From: JBBRFH01 sp038224615
GTDB taxonomy: Bacteria > Planctomycetota > Phycisphaerae > Tepidisphaerales > Tepidisphaeraceae
Assembly: GCA_038224615.1 (NCBI GenBank)
Contig: JBBRFH010000029.1
Coordinates: 1-19,294, forward strand
Reading direction: 5' to 3'
Length of the DNA: 19,294 bases
Made by a program: the position numbers and the translations under genes. The notes under the pieces were generated by a model. It was not told the DNA's origin, searched no databases, and saw only the letters and a program-made list of their open reading frames with translations. Each line of letters opens with the position of its first letter. The first letter of the stretch is position 1. Below, piece by piece: positions 6,739 through 14,913 of this stretch.

Positions 6739-6837
6739 ACGCAGTCTATCCGTGGTCCCATGGATTGGGCTTGAGATGATTCGCGACGGTCAGAAGCGTG
6801 CAAACGTAACGGACGCAGTCAAAAGAGAAAGAGACCA

Positions 6838-7620
6838 ATGGATCTAGCGACACTGATCGGCTACCTGCTCGCGTGGGGCTCCCTCGCGTACGGCGCGTAC
6901 CACGCCAGCCACGGCGAGATCGGCTCGTACATCAAGCCCGGCGAGGCGATCCTGGTGGGTGGCTGCGCGCTGGGCGCCACGCTCGCGTCGATGCCGCTGC
7001 ACGCCATCATGGGCGCACTCAAGGCGGGCAAGAAGATGCTGCTCAACAAGCACGAGCATCTCGAGCACATGATCAAGGAGATCGTCAACTACGCCGAAAC
7101 CGCAAGGCGCGACGGCGTGCTGGCGCTCGAAAGCGCCGCCCGCGAAGCACATGATCCGTTCCTGCGGCGCGGATTGCAGCTCACGATCGACGGCACCGAC
7201 CCCGAAATGATCGAGCGCATCATGCGCATCGAGATCGACGCGATGCTCGAGCGCCACAAGCACGGCAAGCACTTCTGGGCGAGCCTGGCGAAGTTCGGTC
7301 CCGGTTGCGGTCTGGTCGCTTGCCTCACGGCCCAGGTTGCGATGTTCAAGAACCTCGCCGGCGATCCCGCCATCATCGGTGCCGCACTGGCGGTCGCGCT
7401 GACGGGCACGTTGTACGGTGCCCTGCTGCAGAACCTCGTCGCCGGGCCGATCGCAGAAAAGCTCGGCCTGCTGTCGAAGGAAGAAGGCTTCGCCAAGGAG
7501 ATCATTCTCCAGGGCGTCCTGAGCATCCAGGCCGGCAACAACCCGCGCGTCGTCGAGATGCAGCTCCTGTCGTTCCTCGATAACAAGACCCAAGCCGCCA
7601 TGCTCAAAGCAGCGGCATAG
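6838..7620 (+). CDS. motA: Flagellar motor stator protein MotA
   Basis: MotA is the inner-membrane ion-channel subunit of the flagellar stator that converts proton or sodium flow into torque with MotB. The 260 residues have the family layout: two N-terminal helices (LIGYLLAWGSLAYGAYHAS, about 5-24, and GEAILVGGCALGATLASMPL, about 35-54), a cytoplasmic loop with charged residues (MRIEIDAMLERHKHGKH), then FGPGCGLVACLTAQ and the conserved DPAIIGAALAVALTGTLYGALLQN-type helix pair ending in GPIAEKL. The prolines in KFGPG and AGDPAI match the two conserved family prolines. The ATG at 6838 follows a purine-rich stretch (AGAGAAAGAGACC). motB lies downstream, but the pair is split by a GxxExxY cassette. 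No other flagellar gene is in the window. Confidence 0.93.
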   Translation: MDLATLIGYLLAWGSLAYGAYHASHGEIGSYIKPGEAILVGGCALGATLASMPLHAIMGALKAGKKMLLNKHEHLEHMIKEIVNYAETARRDGVLALESAAREAHDPFLRRGLQLTIDGTDPEMIERIMRIEIDAMLERHKHGKHFWASLAKFGPGCGLVACLTAQVAMFKNLAGDPAIIGAALAVALTGTLYGALLQNLVAGPIAEKLGLLSKEEGFAKEIILQGVLSIQAGNNPRVVEMQLLSFLDNKTQAAMLKAAA

Positions 7621-7628
7621 AGTGTGAT

Positions 7629-7657
7629 CACCGCGGAGACGCAGAGAACGCGGAGAG
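7629..7657 (+). repeat. Left terminal inverted repeat of the GxxExxY cassette
   Basis: Begins CACCGCGGAGACGCAGAG and ends ACGCGGAGAG. The last part (GGAGAG, 7652-7657) sits about five bases before the GxxExxY start and serves as its ribosome binding site. Confidence 0.8.
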
Positions 7658-7661
7658 CGTC

Positions 7662-8045
7662 ATGGACCTGAACCAGATCACCGAGAAGATCATTGGTGCA
7701 GCAATTGAGGTGCATCGCGAAACCGGGGCAGGCTTGCTTGAATCGGCTTATGAAGCGTGCCTATGCCATGAGTTTGACTTGCTCGGATTGAACTATGTGC
7801 GGCAATTGCCGCTTCCCGTGCGCTACAAGGGCCTGCAGCTTGATTGCGGCTATCGAGTGGACCTTCTTGTCGAGAATGTGATCGTCATTGAAATCAAATC
7901 CGTGAAGGCAATTGACCCAATTCACGAGGCACAACTCATCACCTATCTGAAGCTGGGAGGCTGGCCCATCGGACTGCTCATCAACTTCAATGTGAAAGTA
8001 TTAAAAGACGGCATCCGGCGAAAAGTCTTGAACTTGCCGAGTTGA
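7662..8045 (+). CDS. GxxExxY family protein
   Basis: A 127-residue member of the GxxExxY family, named for its motif, seen here as GAGLLESAYEACL (about residues 22-34). The core has YRVDLLVENVIVIEIKS (about 64-80). The Asp followed by Glu-x-Lys fits the PD-(D/E)XK nuclease-like pattern often noted for these proteins. Biochemical function is not established. The family is scattered among bacteria and archaea, often as near-identical copies with flanking repeats. The start at 7662 has GGAG six bases upstream, supplied by the left repeat, and the stop falls at the edge of the right repeat, so the gene fills the cassette exactly. Its base composition is more AT-rich than the neighbouring stator genes, consistent with separate ancestry. 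Confidence 0.9.
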   Translation: MDLNQITEKIIGAAIEVHRETGAGLLESAYEACLCHEFDLLGLNYVRQLPLPVRYKGLQLDCGYRVDLLVENVIVIEIKSVKAIDPIHEAQLITYLKLGGWPIGLLINFNVKVLKDGIRRKVLNLPS

Positions 8046-8072
8046 TCTCCGCGTCTCTGTGTCTCTGCGGTG
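8045..8072 (-). repeat. Right terminal inverted repeat of the GxxExxY cassette
   Basis: Reads ATCTCCGCGTCTCTGTGTC then TCTGCGGTG on the plus strand. It overlaps the GxxExxY stop codon by one base. Its end (GGTG, extending to GGTGGA) lies only five to seven bases before the motB start, so the repeat now forms part of the motB ribosome binding region. Confidence 0.8.
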
Positions 8073-8079
8073 GATATCC

Positions 8080-8877
8080 ATGGCCAAACCCTGCAAAAAA
8101 TGCGATCCCCACGAGCTCTGCGAAGAGTGCCCGGAATGGATCTTCACGCTGGCGGATCTCATCATGTGCATGATGGGTCTGTTCGTGATCCTGTGGGTGC
8201 TCAAGCCCGGGTTCACGAATCCGACCACGGCATCGGCGGCGGCATCGGCCGAAGCGCAGAAGCAGTCGCAGGATTTCCTGGAGACCATCGGGGAGATCCG
8301 CGCCGCGTTCGGATACGTGCCGGATCCGAGCAAGGGCGACCCCGTCGACGACGCGATGATCGCCAAAAAAGCTCGGCTCGTTGGCCCCGGCGAACAGGGC
8401 ACGAAAAAGGAGCACGAAGAAGCCGCCGAGGGAACCGACCCGCAGGTGCAGACGATCCGCGAGGGCAAGCTGGCGGCGGTCGGCACGCGCATCCTTTTCG
8501 ACATCGGCCGCGCCAACCTTGATCCCGGCGACATGCAGGTGCTCGACCAGATCGCCAAGCAGATCACCGGCACACGGTTCGTGGTGATCATCAAAGGACA
8601 CGCGTCGCGCGACGACTTCGCCGAAGGGACGCCCGGCCAGCAGTTCATGGACGTTTCTATCCGCCGTGCCCAGATCGCGGCCGACTACCTGACGAAAATC
8701 GGCGTTTCGCCGGACATCCTTCGCGTCCAGGGCTGCTCGACGTTCGAGCCGGTGCGACAGCGTGCGTACACGAGCGACCAGCAGCATCCGAACCGCCGCG
8801 TCGAAGTCTTCTCCACCGACGTCACCGTGCGCGACATGCAGGACCCGCGGCAGACGTCGTCGGTCCCGATGAACTGA
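8080..8877 (+). CDS. motB: Flagellar motor stator protein MotB with an N-terminal four-cysteine motif
   Basis: MotB is the peptidoglycan-anchored stator subunit paired with MotA. ATG 8080 (MAKPCKKCD) gives 265 residues. The single membrane helix (about 20-40, WIFTLADLIMCMMGLFVILW) carries Asp26, which corresponds to the essential ion-binding Asp of MotB. A linker with charged segments follows. The OmpA-like peptidoglycan-binding domain occupies about 130-255 (ILFDIGRANLDPGDMQVLDQ, IKGHAS, RRAQIAADYL, then HPNRRVEVF). Before the membrane helix, C5, C8, C14 and C17 form CxxC-x5-CxxC, a possible metal or redox site at the cytoplasmic end that is not a standard MotB feature to my knowledge. The upstream GxxExxY cassette separates it from motA and may change its translation. 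Confidence 0.92.
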   Translation: MAKPCKKCDPHELCEECPEWIFTLADLIMCMMGLFVILWVLKPGFTNPTTASAAASAEAQKQSQDFLETIGEIRAAFGYVPDPSKGDPVDDAMIAKKARLVGPGEQGTKKEHEEAAEGTDPQVQTIREGKLAAVGTRILFDIGRANLDPGDMQVLDQIAKQITGTRFVVIIKGHASRDDFAEGTPGQQFMDVSIRRAQIAADYLTKIGVSPDILRVQGCSTFEPVRQRAYTSDQQHPNRRVEVFSTDVTVRDMQDPRQTSSVPMN

Positions 8878-9059
8878 ACCGCTACGGGCGATTCGCTATC
8901 AATGACCAAGTGCCACGCCGGGTCAGGGGCGCGGCCGCTATAGACGGTGGGCTGGCAAAAAAAACGCCTTTGAACCTGAATCCGAACTATTCGCTCGCGC
9001 GTCGGGACGGGTCGCCCGCAAGTCTACCGCGGCAGCGCCGCCTCGCTACAATCGCGTCG

Positions 9060-10154
9060 ATGCCAGCAACCACGCAGACGGTCCGTGTCGCGCTACCCGA
9101 CAGGCCGTACGACATCCGCATCGAGCCGGGACTGATCGATCGCGCCGGCGCGGCACTGCGCGCGGTGTCGAAGTCGACGCGCGTTGGCGTCGTGACCGAC
9201 AGCAACGTCGGACCGATCTTCCTCGAGCGTCTGAGCGCATCGATGCAGTCGGCAGGGTTTGACGTCGTCACGGCAACGCTCTCGGCCGGCGAGCAGCACA
9301 AGACCCTGCCGGCGCTTCTGCCGGTCTTCGATACGTTCCTCGGCGCGAGGTTTGAACGCTCGATGCCGATCATCGCGCTCGGCGGCGGCGTCGTGGGTGA
9401 TATGACAGGGTTCGTCGCTGCGACGCTGTTGCGCGGTGTGCCATTCATCCAGATGCCGACCACGCTGCTCTCGATGGTCGATGCGTCGGTGGGCGGCAAG
9501 ACCGGCGTGGATCATGCCGCAGGCAAGAACCTCATCGGCGCCTTCCACCAGCCTGCCGCCGTGCTGATCGACCCGCAGGTACTCACGACGCTGCCGCCGC
9601 GCGAGTTTCGATCCGGCCTGGCCGAGTGCATCAAGCACGAGATCATTCGTGACGCCGATGGCTTTGCGCAGATGGAAGAGCAACTCGAGTCGATCCTTCG
9701 ACTGGAGCCGACACTTCTCGCGGAGCTGATCGCACATAACGTGCAGATCAAAGCCAACGTCGTCATCGCCGACCCGTTCGAGCACGGCGAGCGCGCCCAT
9801 CTCAATTTCGGCCACACTTTCGGCCACGCGATCGAGAGCGTCTCGCAGTTCGCCTACGCGCACGGCGAGGCGATCGCACTCGGCATGTGCGCCGCGACAT
9901 TCGCCGCAACCGAACTCAAGATGATCGACCCCGCCACCCGCGATCGCATCCGCCGGCTTGTCGGCCGCGCCGGGCTGCCGACGAGCGGAATGATGCTCGA
10001 CATAGATCGCGTGATGGAGTCGATGTACTTTGACAAGAAGGTGAACGCCGGGCGAATTCGATTCGTGCTGCCGGATCGAATCGGGCACGTCGCCGTGTAC
10101 GATGATCTGTCGCCCGAACTCGTGAAGGCAGCACTCGATAGTCTGCGGGGGTAA
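9060..10154 (+). CDS. aroB: 3-dehydroquinate synthase
   Basis: AroB converts DAHP to 3-dehydroquinate, the second step of the shikimate pathway, in the cytoplasm using NAD+ and a divalent metal. The 364 residues begin at ATG 9060 (MPATTQTVRVALPDRPYDI). Upstream in-frame codons give a low-complexity, atypical sequence. Visible motifs are the nucleotide-binding GGGVVGDMTGFVAATLLRG (about 109-127), MPTTLLSMVDASVGGKTGVD, GLAECIKHEIIRD with the metal-ligand Glu, and LNFGHTFGHAIE with the metal-ligand histidines. All catalytic landmarks are present and the length is normal. A TACAAT at 9047-9052 looks like a -10 box only eight bases before the start, so the message may be nearly leaderless or start upstream. 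dprA follows three bases after the stop. Confidence 0.97.
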   Translation: MPATTQTVRVALPDRPYDIRIEPGLIDRAGAALRAVSKSTRVGVVTDSNVGPIFLERLSASMQSAGFDVVTATLSAGEQHKTLPALLPVFDTFLGARFERSMPIIALGGGVVGDMTGFVAATLLRGVPFIQMPTTLLSMVDASVGGKTGVDHAAGKNLIGAFHQPAAVLIDPQVLTTLPPREFRSGLAECIKHEIIRDADGFAQMEEQLESILRLEPTLLAELIAHNVQIKANVVIADPFEHGERAHLNFGHTFGHAIESVSQFAYAHGEAIALGMCAATFAATELKMIDPATRDRIRRLVGRAGLPTSGMMLDIDRVMESMYFDKKVNAGRIRFVLPDRIGHVAVYDDLSPELVKAALDSLRG

Positions 10155-10157
10155 AGC

Positions 10158-11318
10158 ATGTCGCATCGCAACTGGTTGTGTTTGTCACTGACCGAAGGGA
10201 TCGGGCCGATCCTCGCGCGCCGCCTTGTTGAAGCGACCGGATCGGCCGAAGCCGCGTGTCATGCGAGTGCGAATGTGTTGAAAACGATCGAAGGCATCGG
10301 CTCGGCGCGAGCGCCGAAGCTGGCGCAGGCGCTCGTCGAGGCGCGGGCGAAGGTCGAGGACGAGATGGCCCGCGCGCACGCGATGCCGGATGTTGGCTTT
10401 GTGTGTCCGGATGATGAGGCGTTTCCGTATCTGCTTCGCGCGGTGCCGGATGCGCCGCTAATCTTGTATATCCGGGGCACGCTTGAGCCGCGCGACCTGA
10501 ATTCGATTGCGATCGTGGGCAGCCGCAAGTGCAGTTTCTACGGGCGGGAGCAATCGGAGCGATTCGGTGCGATGCTCGCGGGCGCGGGCTTCACCGTGAT
10601 TTCCGGCGGCGCGCGAGGGATCGACTCGGCGGCGCATCGCGGGGCGATGCAGCAGCCGAATGGACGAACCATCGCCGTGCTGGGCAGCGGGATCGACGTC
10701 TCGTATCCCCCCGAAAATGCCGAGCTTTTCAACCAGATCGCGGCGCGCGGGTGCGTGCTCAGCGAGTACCCGATGGGCACGCCCCCGCTGAAGGACAATT
10801 TCCCCAAGCGCAATCGCGTGGTCAGCGGGATGTCACGCGGCGTGCTGGTCATCGAAGCCGACGAGCGCTCAGGCGCGCTCATCACCGCGCGCCAGGCGAT
10901 CGAAGATCATCAGCGGCCGGTGATGGCGATCCCCGGCCGGGTCGACAACGCGCTGTCCGCCGGGCCGCACAAACTCATTCGCGAGGGCGCGACGTTGGTC
11001 ACGCGCGTGGAGCATATTCTTGAAGCGGTCGGTGCCCTGGATGCGTCGCTTCCAGAAATGCCGCTCTTTGAATCGCCTGCGGAGCGACTGAACTTGCCTG
11101 TGACCCCCGCAACCTTGCAAGCGGTGTCGGTGACCACCCTGTTGTCGGCCGATCAGCGGCATATCCATTCGGCTCTGACACGCGATCCGCTGGGCGTCGA
11201 CGCCATCGTCGAGCAGACGTCACTTGCGGCCCACGTCGTGTTGCGGGAGTTGACGATGCTCACGCTCAAGGGGTTCGCCAAGCGCGTCGATGGGCAACGA
11301 TTCGTTCGCACCGGGTAG
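10158..11318 (+). CDS. dprA: DNA-processing protein DprA
   Basis: DprA protects incoming single-stranded DNA and loads RecA during natural transformation. The 386 residues show an N-terminal helix-hairpin-helix-like region (ALRAVPDAP preceded by VLKTIEGIGSARAPKLAQAL), then the Rossmann-like core with IAIVGSRKCSFYG, VISGGARGIDSAAHRGAM, AVLGSGIDVSYPPEN, SEYPMGTPPLKDNFPKRNR and GVLVIEADERSGALITARQA. The C-terminus (about 325-385) looks like the winged-helix domain. All core motifs are intact. The start lies three bases after the aroB stop, and the GGGGG run in the last aroB codons serves as its ribosome binding site, so translation is probably coupled to aroB. No other competence genes lie nearby. 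Confidence 0.95.
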   Translation: MSHRNWLCLSLTEGIGPILARRLVEATGSAEAACHASANVLKTIEGIGSARAPKLAQALVEARAKVEDEMARAHAMPDVGFVCPDDEAFPYLLRAVPDAPLILYIRGTLEPRDLNSIAIVGSRKCSFYGREQSERFGAMLAGAGFTVISGGARGIDSAAHRGAMQQPNGRTIAVLGSGIDVSYPPENAELFNQIAARGCVLSEYPMGTPPLKDNFPKRNRVVSGMSRGVLVIEADERSGALITARQAIEDHQRPVMAIPGRVDNALSAGPHKLIREGATLVTRVEHILEAVGALDASLPEMPLFESPAERLNLPVTPATLQAVSVTTLLSADQRHIHSALTRDPLGVDAIVEQTSLAAHVVLRELTMLTLKGFAKRVDGQRFVRTG

Positions 11319-11502
11319 AGGTCGATCATGCCGCTCATGTATTCCGTCGCTGGCTTTATCGTCCGCCCCGCCGGCGGTTCGCACGAACGTTGACGCACCC
11401 TTCGATCACGTTTGTACTATTTTTTATTTCTCCTTCCTATTTTTTCGTTTGAATCCTCTGCTAATCTAATCACGGTTTTACTTTTCTTCAGGAGCATGTT
11501 TC

Positions 11503-13035
11503 ATGGCCACCGCCACCGCAGTCGATGAGAGCAAAGCAGGTCACGCCGCCCACACCAAGGCCGCCGATTCGCAGGAAGGCCTGCGCGGAAAGATCAATCG
11601 TCCGATCAACATCACGTTCCTCGGTGCCGGCTCGGGCTTCTGTCCGACGCTGTGCAAGGACGTGCTGCTCATGCCCGGTGCCGACAAAGGCGAGCTTCGC
11701 CTGGTCGACGTCGACAAGGATCGCCTGAGCACGATGCACAAGGTGATTGCCAAGCTAATCAAGGACGCCGGCCGCGATGATGGGTGGACCGTGAAGTCCT
11801 CCACCAATCGCCGCGAGATGCTCCCCGGCACGACCTACGCGGTCTGCTGCGTCGAGGTCTCGGGCACCGCGTGCGTGGCGTTCGATAACGACATCCCCCT
11901 GAAGTACGGTGTCGACCAGTGCATCGGCGACACCATCGGCCCGGGTGGTCTCTTCAAGGGCCTGCGCACGATCCCCGTCTTCCTCGACATCCTGCGCGAC
12001 ATGCGCGAGATCTGTCCCGACGCGATCATGCTCAACTACACCAACCCGATGAGCATGATGATCTGCGCCGCCGGCCGGGCGGTGCCGGAGATCCAGATGG
12101 TCGGCCTGTGCCACAGCGTCCAGGGCACCAGCCACCTGCTCGCCGGGTATGCGGGCGTGCCTTACGAAGAGCTGGAATGGGAGTGCGCCGGCGTCAATCA
12201 CCTCGCGTGGTTCACCAAGCTGCAGCACAAAGGCGAGAACCTCTACACCAAGGTGCTCTACGAGAAGTTCCAGAAGGAACTCGAACTCGGCTACCGCGAA
12301 GCCGAAGAGGGCAAGGCCGTCTTCGATTCTCAGTACGCCGGGCACGGTGTGAAGACCGAGCAGCCCTACAAGACCGGTGACCTGATCCGCAAGGACATGT
12401 GTGTCCAATTCGGCGCGTTCATCACCGAATCGTCCGGCCACCTCAGCGAGTACCTGCCCTACTACCGCAAGAGCAAGGCCGGTCAGGCGCTGCTCCGTCG
12501 GGGTTACGAAGGCGGAAGCCGCTTTTACGCCTCGAACTGGCCCGACTGGCGCAAGGGTGCAGATGAATATCGCATGAAACTCGTCAGCGGCGAGGCCTCC
12601 ATCGAACTGAAGCGCTCGTGGGAATACGCCTCGTGGATCATCGAGGCCCGCGAAAAGGACGCGCCTTTCCGTATCCACGGCAACGTGATGAACAGCGCCG
12701 TCACCCCCGCCAAGAAGAACGTCGGCGAAGCGGGCAAGCTCATCACCAATCTCCCCGGCGACGGCGCTGTTGAGGTTTCCTGCATGATCGACCGCAACGG
12801 CATCAACCCGACCCGCTACGGGAAACTGCCCGCTCAGATGGGTCACATCTGCGCCAGCCAGATGGCGTACTTCGATCTCGCCGCCACGGCGTGCATCGAG
12901 CGATGCAAGGAGTCGGCGATTCACGCCCTGTTCCTCGACCCCCTCACCGCCGCCGTCTGCACGCCAAAGCAGATCCGTGACATGACCAATGAAATGTTCA
13001 ACGCCGAGAAGGAATTCCTGCCAGGATACAAGTAA
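11503..13035 (+). CDS. GH4 family glycosidase, alpha-galactosidase (MelA)-like
   Basis: GH4 enzymes cleave glycosides by an NAD+- and Mn2+-dependent redox mechanism. The 510 residues start with about 28 extra polar residues, then the dinucleotide loop ITFLGAGSGF. NYTNPMSM, GLCHSVQGT (metal-ligand Cys) and CAGVNHLAWF (metal-ligand His) align well with Escherichia coli MelA from memory. Other matching blocks are FITESSGHLSEYLPYYRK, EVSCMIDRNGINPTRYGKLP and the C-terminal EFLPGYK. Alpha-galactosidase is the best guess, but GH4 specificity is hard to read from sequence. ATG 11503 has AGGAG eight bases upstream. The 184-base region before it is unusually T-rich with no confident promoter boxes. 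No sugar transporter or regulator is adjacent. A strong hairpin follows the stop. Confidence 0.92.
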   Translation: MATATAVDESKAGHAAHTKAADSQEGLRGKINRPINITFLGAGSGFCPTLCKDVLLMPGADKGELRLVDVDKDRLSTMHKVIAKLIKDAGRDDGWTVKSSTNRREMLPGTTYAVCCVEVSGTACVAFDNDIPLKYGVDQCIGDTIGPGGLFKGLRTIPVFLDILRDMREICPDAIMLNYTNPMSMMICAAGRAVPEIQMVGLCHSVQGTSHLLAGYAGVPYEELEWECAGVNHLAWFTKLQHKGENLYTKVLYEKFQKELELGYREAEEGKAVFDSQYAGHGVKTEQPYKTGDLIRKDMCVQFGAFITESSGHLSEYLPYYRKSKAGQALLRRGYEGGSRFYASNWPDWRKGADEYRMKLVSGEASIELKRSWEYASWIIEAREKDAPFRIHGNVMNSAVTPAKKNVGEAGKLITNLPGDGAVEVSCMIDRNGINPTRYGKLPAQMGHICASQMAYFDLAATACIERCKESAIHALFLDPLTAAVCTPKQIRDMTNEMFNAEKEFLPGYK

Positions 13036-13064
13036 TCCGCAGTGATCCCATCCGGAGCAACACG

Positions 13065-13096
13065 AGCGGCATGGCGACTTCAGTCGCCATGCCGCT
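13065..13096. terminator. Perfect hairpin after the GH4 gene (terminator or extragenic palindrome)
   Basis: AGCGGCATGGCGACT (13065-13079) is exactly complementary to 13082-13096; allowing for loop geometry the stem is about 14 bp with a TTCA loop. It lies 30 bases after the GH4 stop. No T-run follows, so it may end the message by another route, protect the 3' end, or belong to an extragenic palindrome family. Confidence 0.6.
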
Positions 13097-13152
13097 TGTG
13101 CGTGCGCATCCAATTCCATCTCGACTCCGCACCGCGTAATCTACTGCGCTAG

Positions 13153-14733
13153 ATGATAACCCCTTCGACGACTCACGCGCGTCGCGCGGCTGTGCCCACG
13201 AATGACAACGCATCGCTTCGCATCGCTGCGATCGACGTCGGGTCGAACAGCGTCCACATGATCATTGCACAGGTCGACGCCGACGGGGGCATGACGACGC
13301 TGTGGCGCGTGAAGGAAATGGTCGGCCTCGGACGCATCTCCTTCCCGTCGCACCAGCTTTCCCCCGAGGCCATGGACCGCGCCGTCGCCTCGCTGCAACG
13401 CATGAAGCAGGCGGCGCAGCAGCGGCAGGCTGAGAAGATCGTCGCCGTCGCCACCAGCGCTATCCGCGAAGCCTCCAACGGCGGCGATCTCATCGAGCGC
13501 ATCAAGCGCGAGCTGAAGCTCTACGTCCGCGTCGTCTCGGCGCGCGAGGAGGCGCGGCTCATCTACCTCGGCATCCGCAGCGCCCGTGACCTCGGCAAGA
13601 AGCCGCACCTGATGATCGACATCGGCGGCGGCAGCGTCGAGTTCATCGTCGGCGACAACCGCGAGGCCAGGCTCGCCGAAAGCCGCAAGCTCGGCGCGGC
13701 GCGGATGACGGCGCAATTCGTCAAGAGCGATCCGATCAGCAAAGACGACCTGCTCGCGCTCCGCAACCACTACGCGAAGGAACTCGCGCCGCTCGCCCAG
13801 CGCATCCTGCCGCTTAAGCCCGTGCAATGCCTCGGCACCAGCGGCACGCTCGAGAACATCGCCCAGCTCGCCGGAGGAGATGACCCCGAGCAGTCGCGCG
13901 TCATCGATCGCGCCAAGATCGAAAAGCTCGAACAACGGCTCATCAAGAGCACCAGCGACGAACGCTCGCGCATCCGCGGCATCGACAGCCACCGCAAGGA
14001 CCAAATCGTCGCCGGCGTGGTGCTGGTTAGTTCGTTCATGCGCACGCTCGACGTCAAGCGGATCGACCTGTGCAGCGCCGCGCTGCGCGAGGGGATCGTC
14101 AGCGATTACCTGACGCGGCATAACCCCGACATCCAGATCCGCCGCGAAGTCCCCGACCCGCGCCGCCGCAGCGTGATGGATCTGGCGCGGCGGTCCAACT
14201 GGCGGGCCACGCACAGCACGCACGTCGCCAAGCTGCTGCTCAAGATGTTCGATGACCTCAAGCCGCTGCACCATCTCGGCGATCGCGAACGCGAGCTGAT
14301 CGAGTACGGCGCACTGCTCCACGACATCGGCTGGCACATCACGCCCAAGCGCCACCACCGCCACAGTGAATACCTGATCCTCAACGGCGAGCTGAAGAGC
14401 TTCGCCGCCGACGAAATCAAGGTGATGGGCTCGATCGCCCGCTTCCACCGCAAGAGCACTCCGAGCAGGAAGAAGCACGGGCTCTACGCGAAGCTGACCG
14501 TAGCCGATCGCCGCATCGTCGATGTGGGCGTCGCGTTGCTTCGCCTCGCCGACGGCCTCGACCGCAGCCACGTCACCGGCGTCAACAACGTCAAGTGCCA
14601 GATCGGTACGGAAGCGGTCACGTTTGCCATCACGTCGCCCGTCGATATCCAGCTCGAACTATGGGCCGCGAGGAAGAAGCGCGGGTGGTTTGAGAAGATC
14701 TTCGGAAAGAAAGCGGAGCTGATGCGGAGTTGA
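13153..14733 (+). CDS. ppx: Ppx/GppA family phosphatase with a C-terminal HD domain
   Basis: Ppx/GppA enzymes hydrolyse inorganic polyphosphate and/or pppGpp in the cytoplasm. The 526 residues show the actin-like ATPase signatures: AAIDVGSNSVHMIIAQ (about 28-43), the VATSAIREASNG block, the glycine-rich DIGGGSVEFIVGD (about 156-168) and the second-lobe CLGTSGTLENIAQL. The C-terminal half carries an HD hydrolase-like domain with HSTHVAKLLL, then LHDIGWHITPKRHHRHSEYLI holding the HD pair and more histidines. This long form fits GppA/Ppx proteins that have the extra domain. Sequence alone does not separate exopolyphosphatase from guanosine pentaphosphatase. A later start at residue 16 or so (before NDNASLRIAAID) is possible because the first residues are atypical. 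hisF converges from the other side, with extragenic palindromes between. Confidence 0.93.
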   Translation: MITPSTTHARRAAVPTNDNASLRIAAIDVGSNSVHMIIAQVDADGGMTTLWRVKEMVGLGRISFPSHQLSPEAMDRAVASLQRMKQAAQQRQAEKIVAVATSAIREASNGGDLIERIKRELKLYVRVVSAREEARLIYLGIRSARDLGKKPHLMIDIGGGSVEFIVGDNREARLAESRKLGAARMTAQFVKSDPISKDDLLALRNHYAKELAPLAQRILPLKPVQCLGTSGTLENIAQLAGGDDPEQSRVIDRAKIEKLEQRLIKSTSDERSRIRGIDSHRKDQIVAGVVLVSSFMRTLDVKRIDLCSAALREGIVSDYLTRHNPDIQIRREVPDPRRRSVMDLARRSNWRATHSTHVAKLLLKMFDDLKPLHHLGDRERELIEYGALLHDIGWHITPKRHHRHSEYLILNGELKSFAADEIKVMGSIARFHRKSTPSRKKHGLYAKLTVADRRIVDVGVALLRLADGLDRSHVTGVNNVKCQIGTEAVTFAITSPVDIQLELWAARKKRGWFEKIFGKKAELMRS

Positions 14734-14786
14734 TTCATGCAGGGGTGGATGTCGACCAATTTCGGACCCATTGGTTGCGTCGGAGC

Positions 14787-14878
14787 CGGGTGCCACAGGT
14801 CAGCGTACTCGCAGACCTGTGCTATCTGGCACGGCGAGCGAGGCACAGGTCTCAGAGTACCGTGATCCGTGGCACCCG
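14787..14878. repeat. Long imperfect palindrome between convergent ppx and hisF (REP-like)
   Basis: Two 36-base arms (14787-14822 and 14843-14878) are inverted copies, identical at 30 of 36 positions. Perfect blocks are CGGGTGCCAC with GTGGCACCCG, GTACTC with GAGTAC, and AGACCTGTGC with GCACAGGTCT. The 20-base loop contains a further TGGCAC word. Mismatches fall in two clusters, as in a structured element with compensation or drift. No T-run adjoins. Confidence 0.75.
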
Positions 14879-14890
14879 AGATCGAACGCA

Positions 14891-14907
14891 GTGGGCAGGA
14901 TGCCCAC
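14891..14907. repeat. Short hairpin next to the hisF stop
   Basis: GTGGGCA (14891-14897) pairs with TGCCCAC (14901-14907) around a GGA loop, seven bases from the hisF stop. It lies beside the longer palindrome and may act as part of a shared 3'-end structure for the convergent genes. Confidence 0.45.
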
Positions 14908-14913
14908 AGTACG

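Larger units (their letters stand above)
7629..8072 (+). mobile_element. GxxExxY cassette with terminal inverted repeats, inserted between motA and motB
   Basis: A 444-bp unit with one gene between near-identical inverted ends: 7629-7657 and the reverse complement of 8045-8072, which differ by two substitutions, a one-base indel and an end mismatch. The sequence type (ACCGCGGAGACGCAGAGA) is the one I associate with the surroundings of GxxExxY genes in many genomes. Removing it would leave about 15 bases between the motA stop and the motB start, a normal operon spacing. I see no target-site duplication and no transposase, so any mobility would need outside help. Confidence 0.72.

Noticed and set aside
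3330..6779. Very long plus-strand open frame (1149 codons) antisense to the secreted-protein genes
   Set aside because: The translation is arginine/glycine-rich with no recognisable domain, and it overlaps three more credible minus-strand genes. High GC makes such shadow frames common.
9093..10166. Minus-strand open frame of 357 codons over aroB
   Set aside because: The aroB motifs on the plus strand are complete; the opposite frame is histidine/arginine/aspartate-rich shadow sequence.
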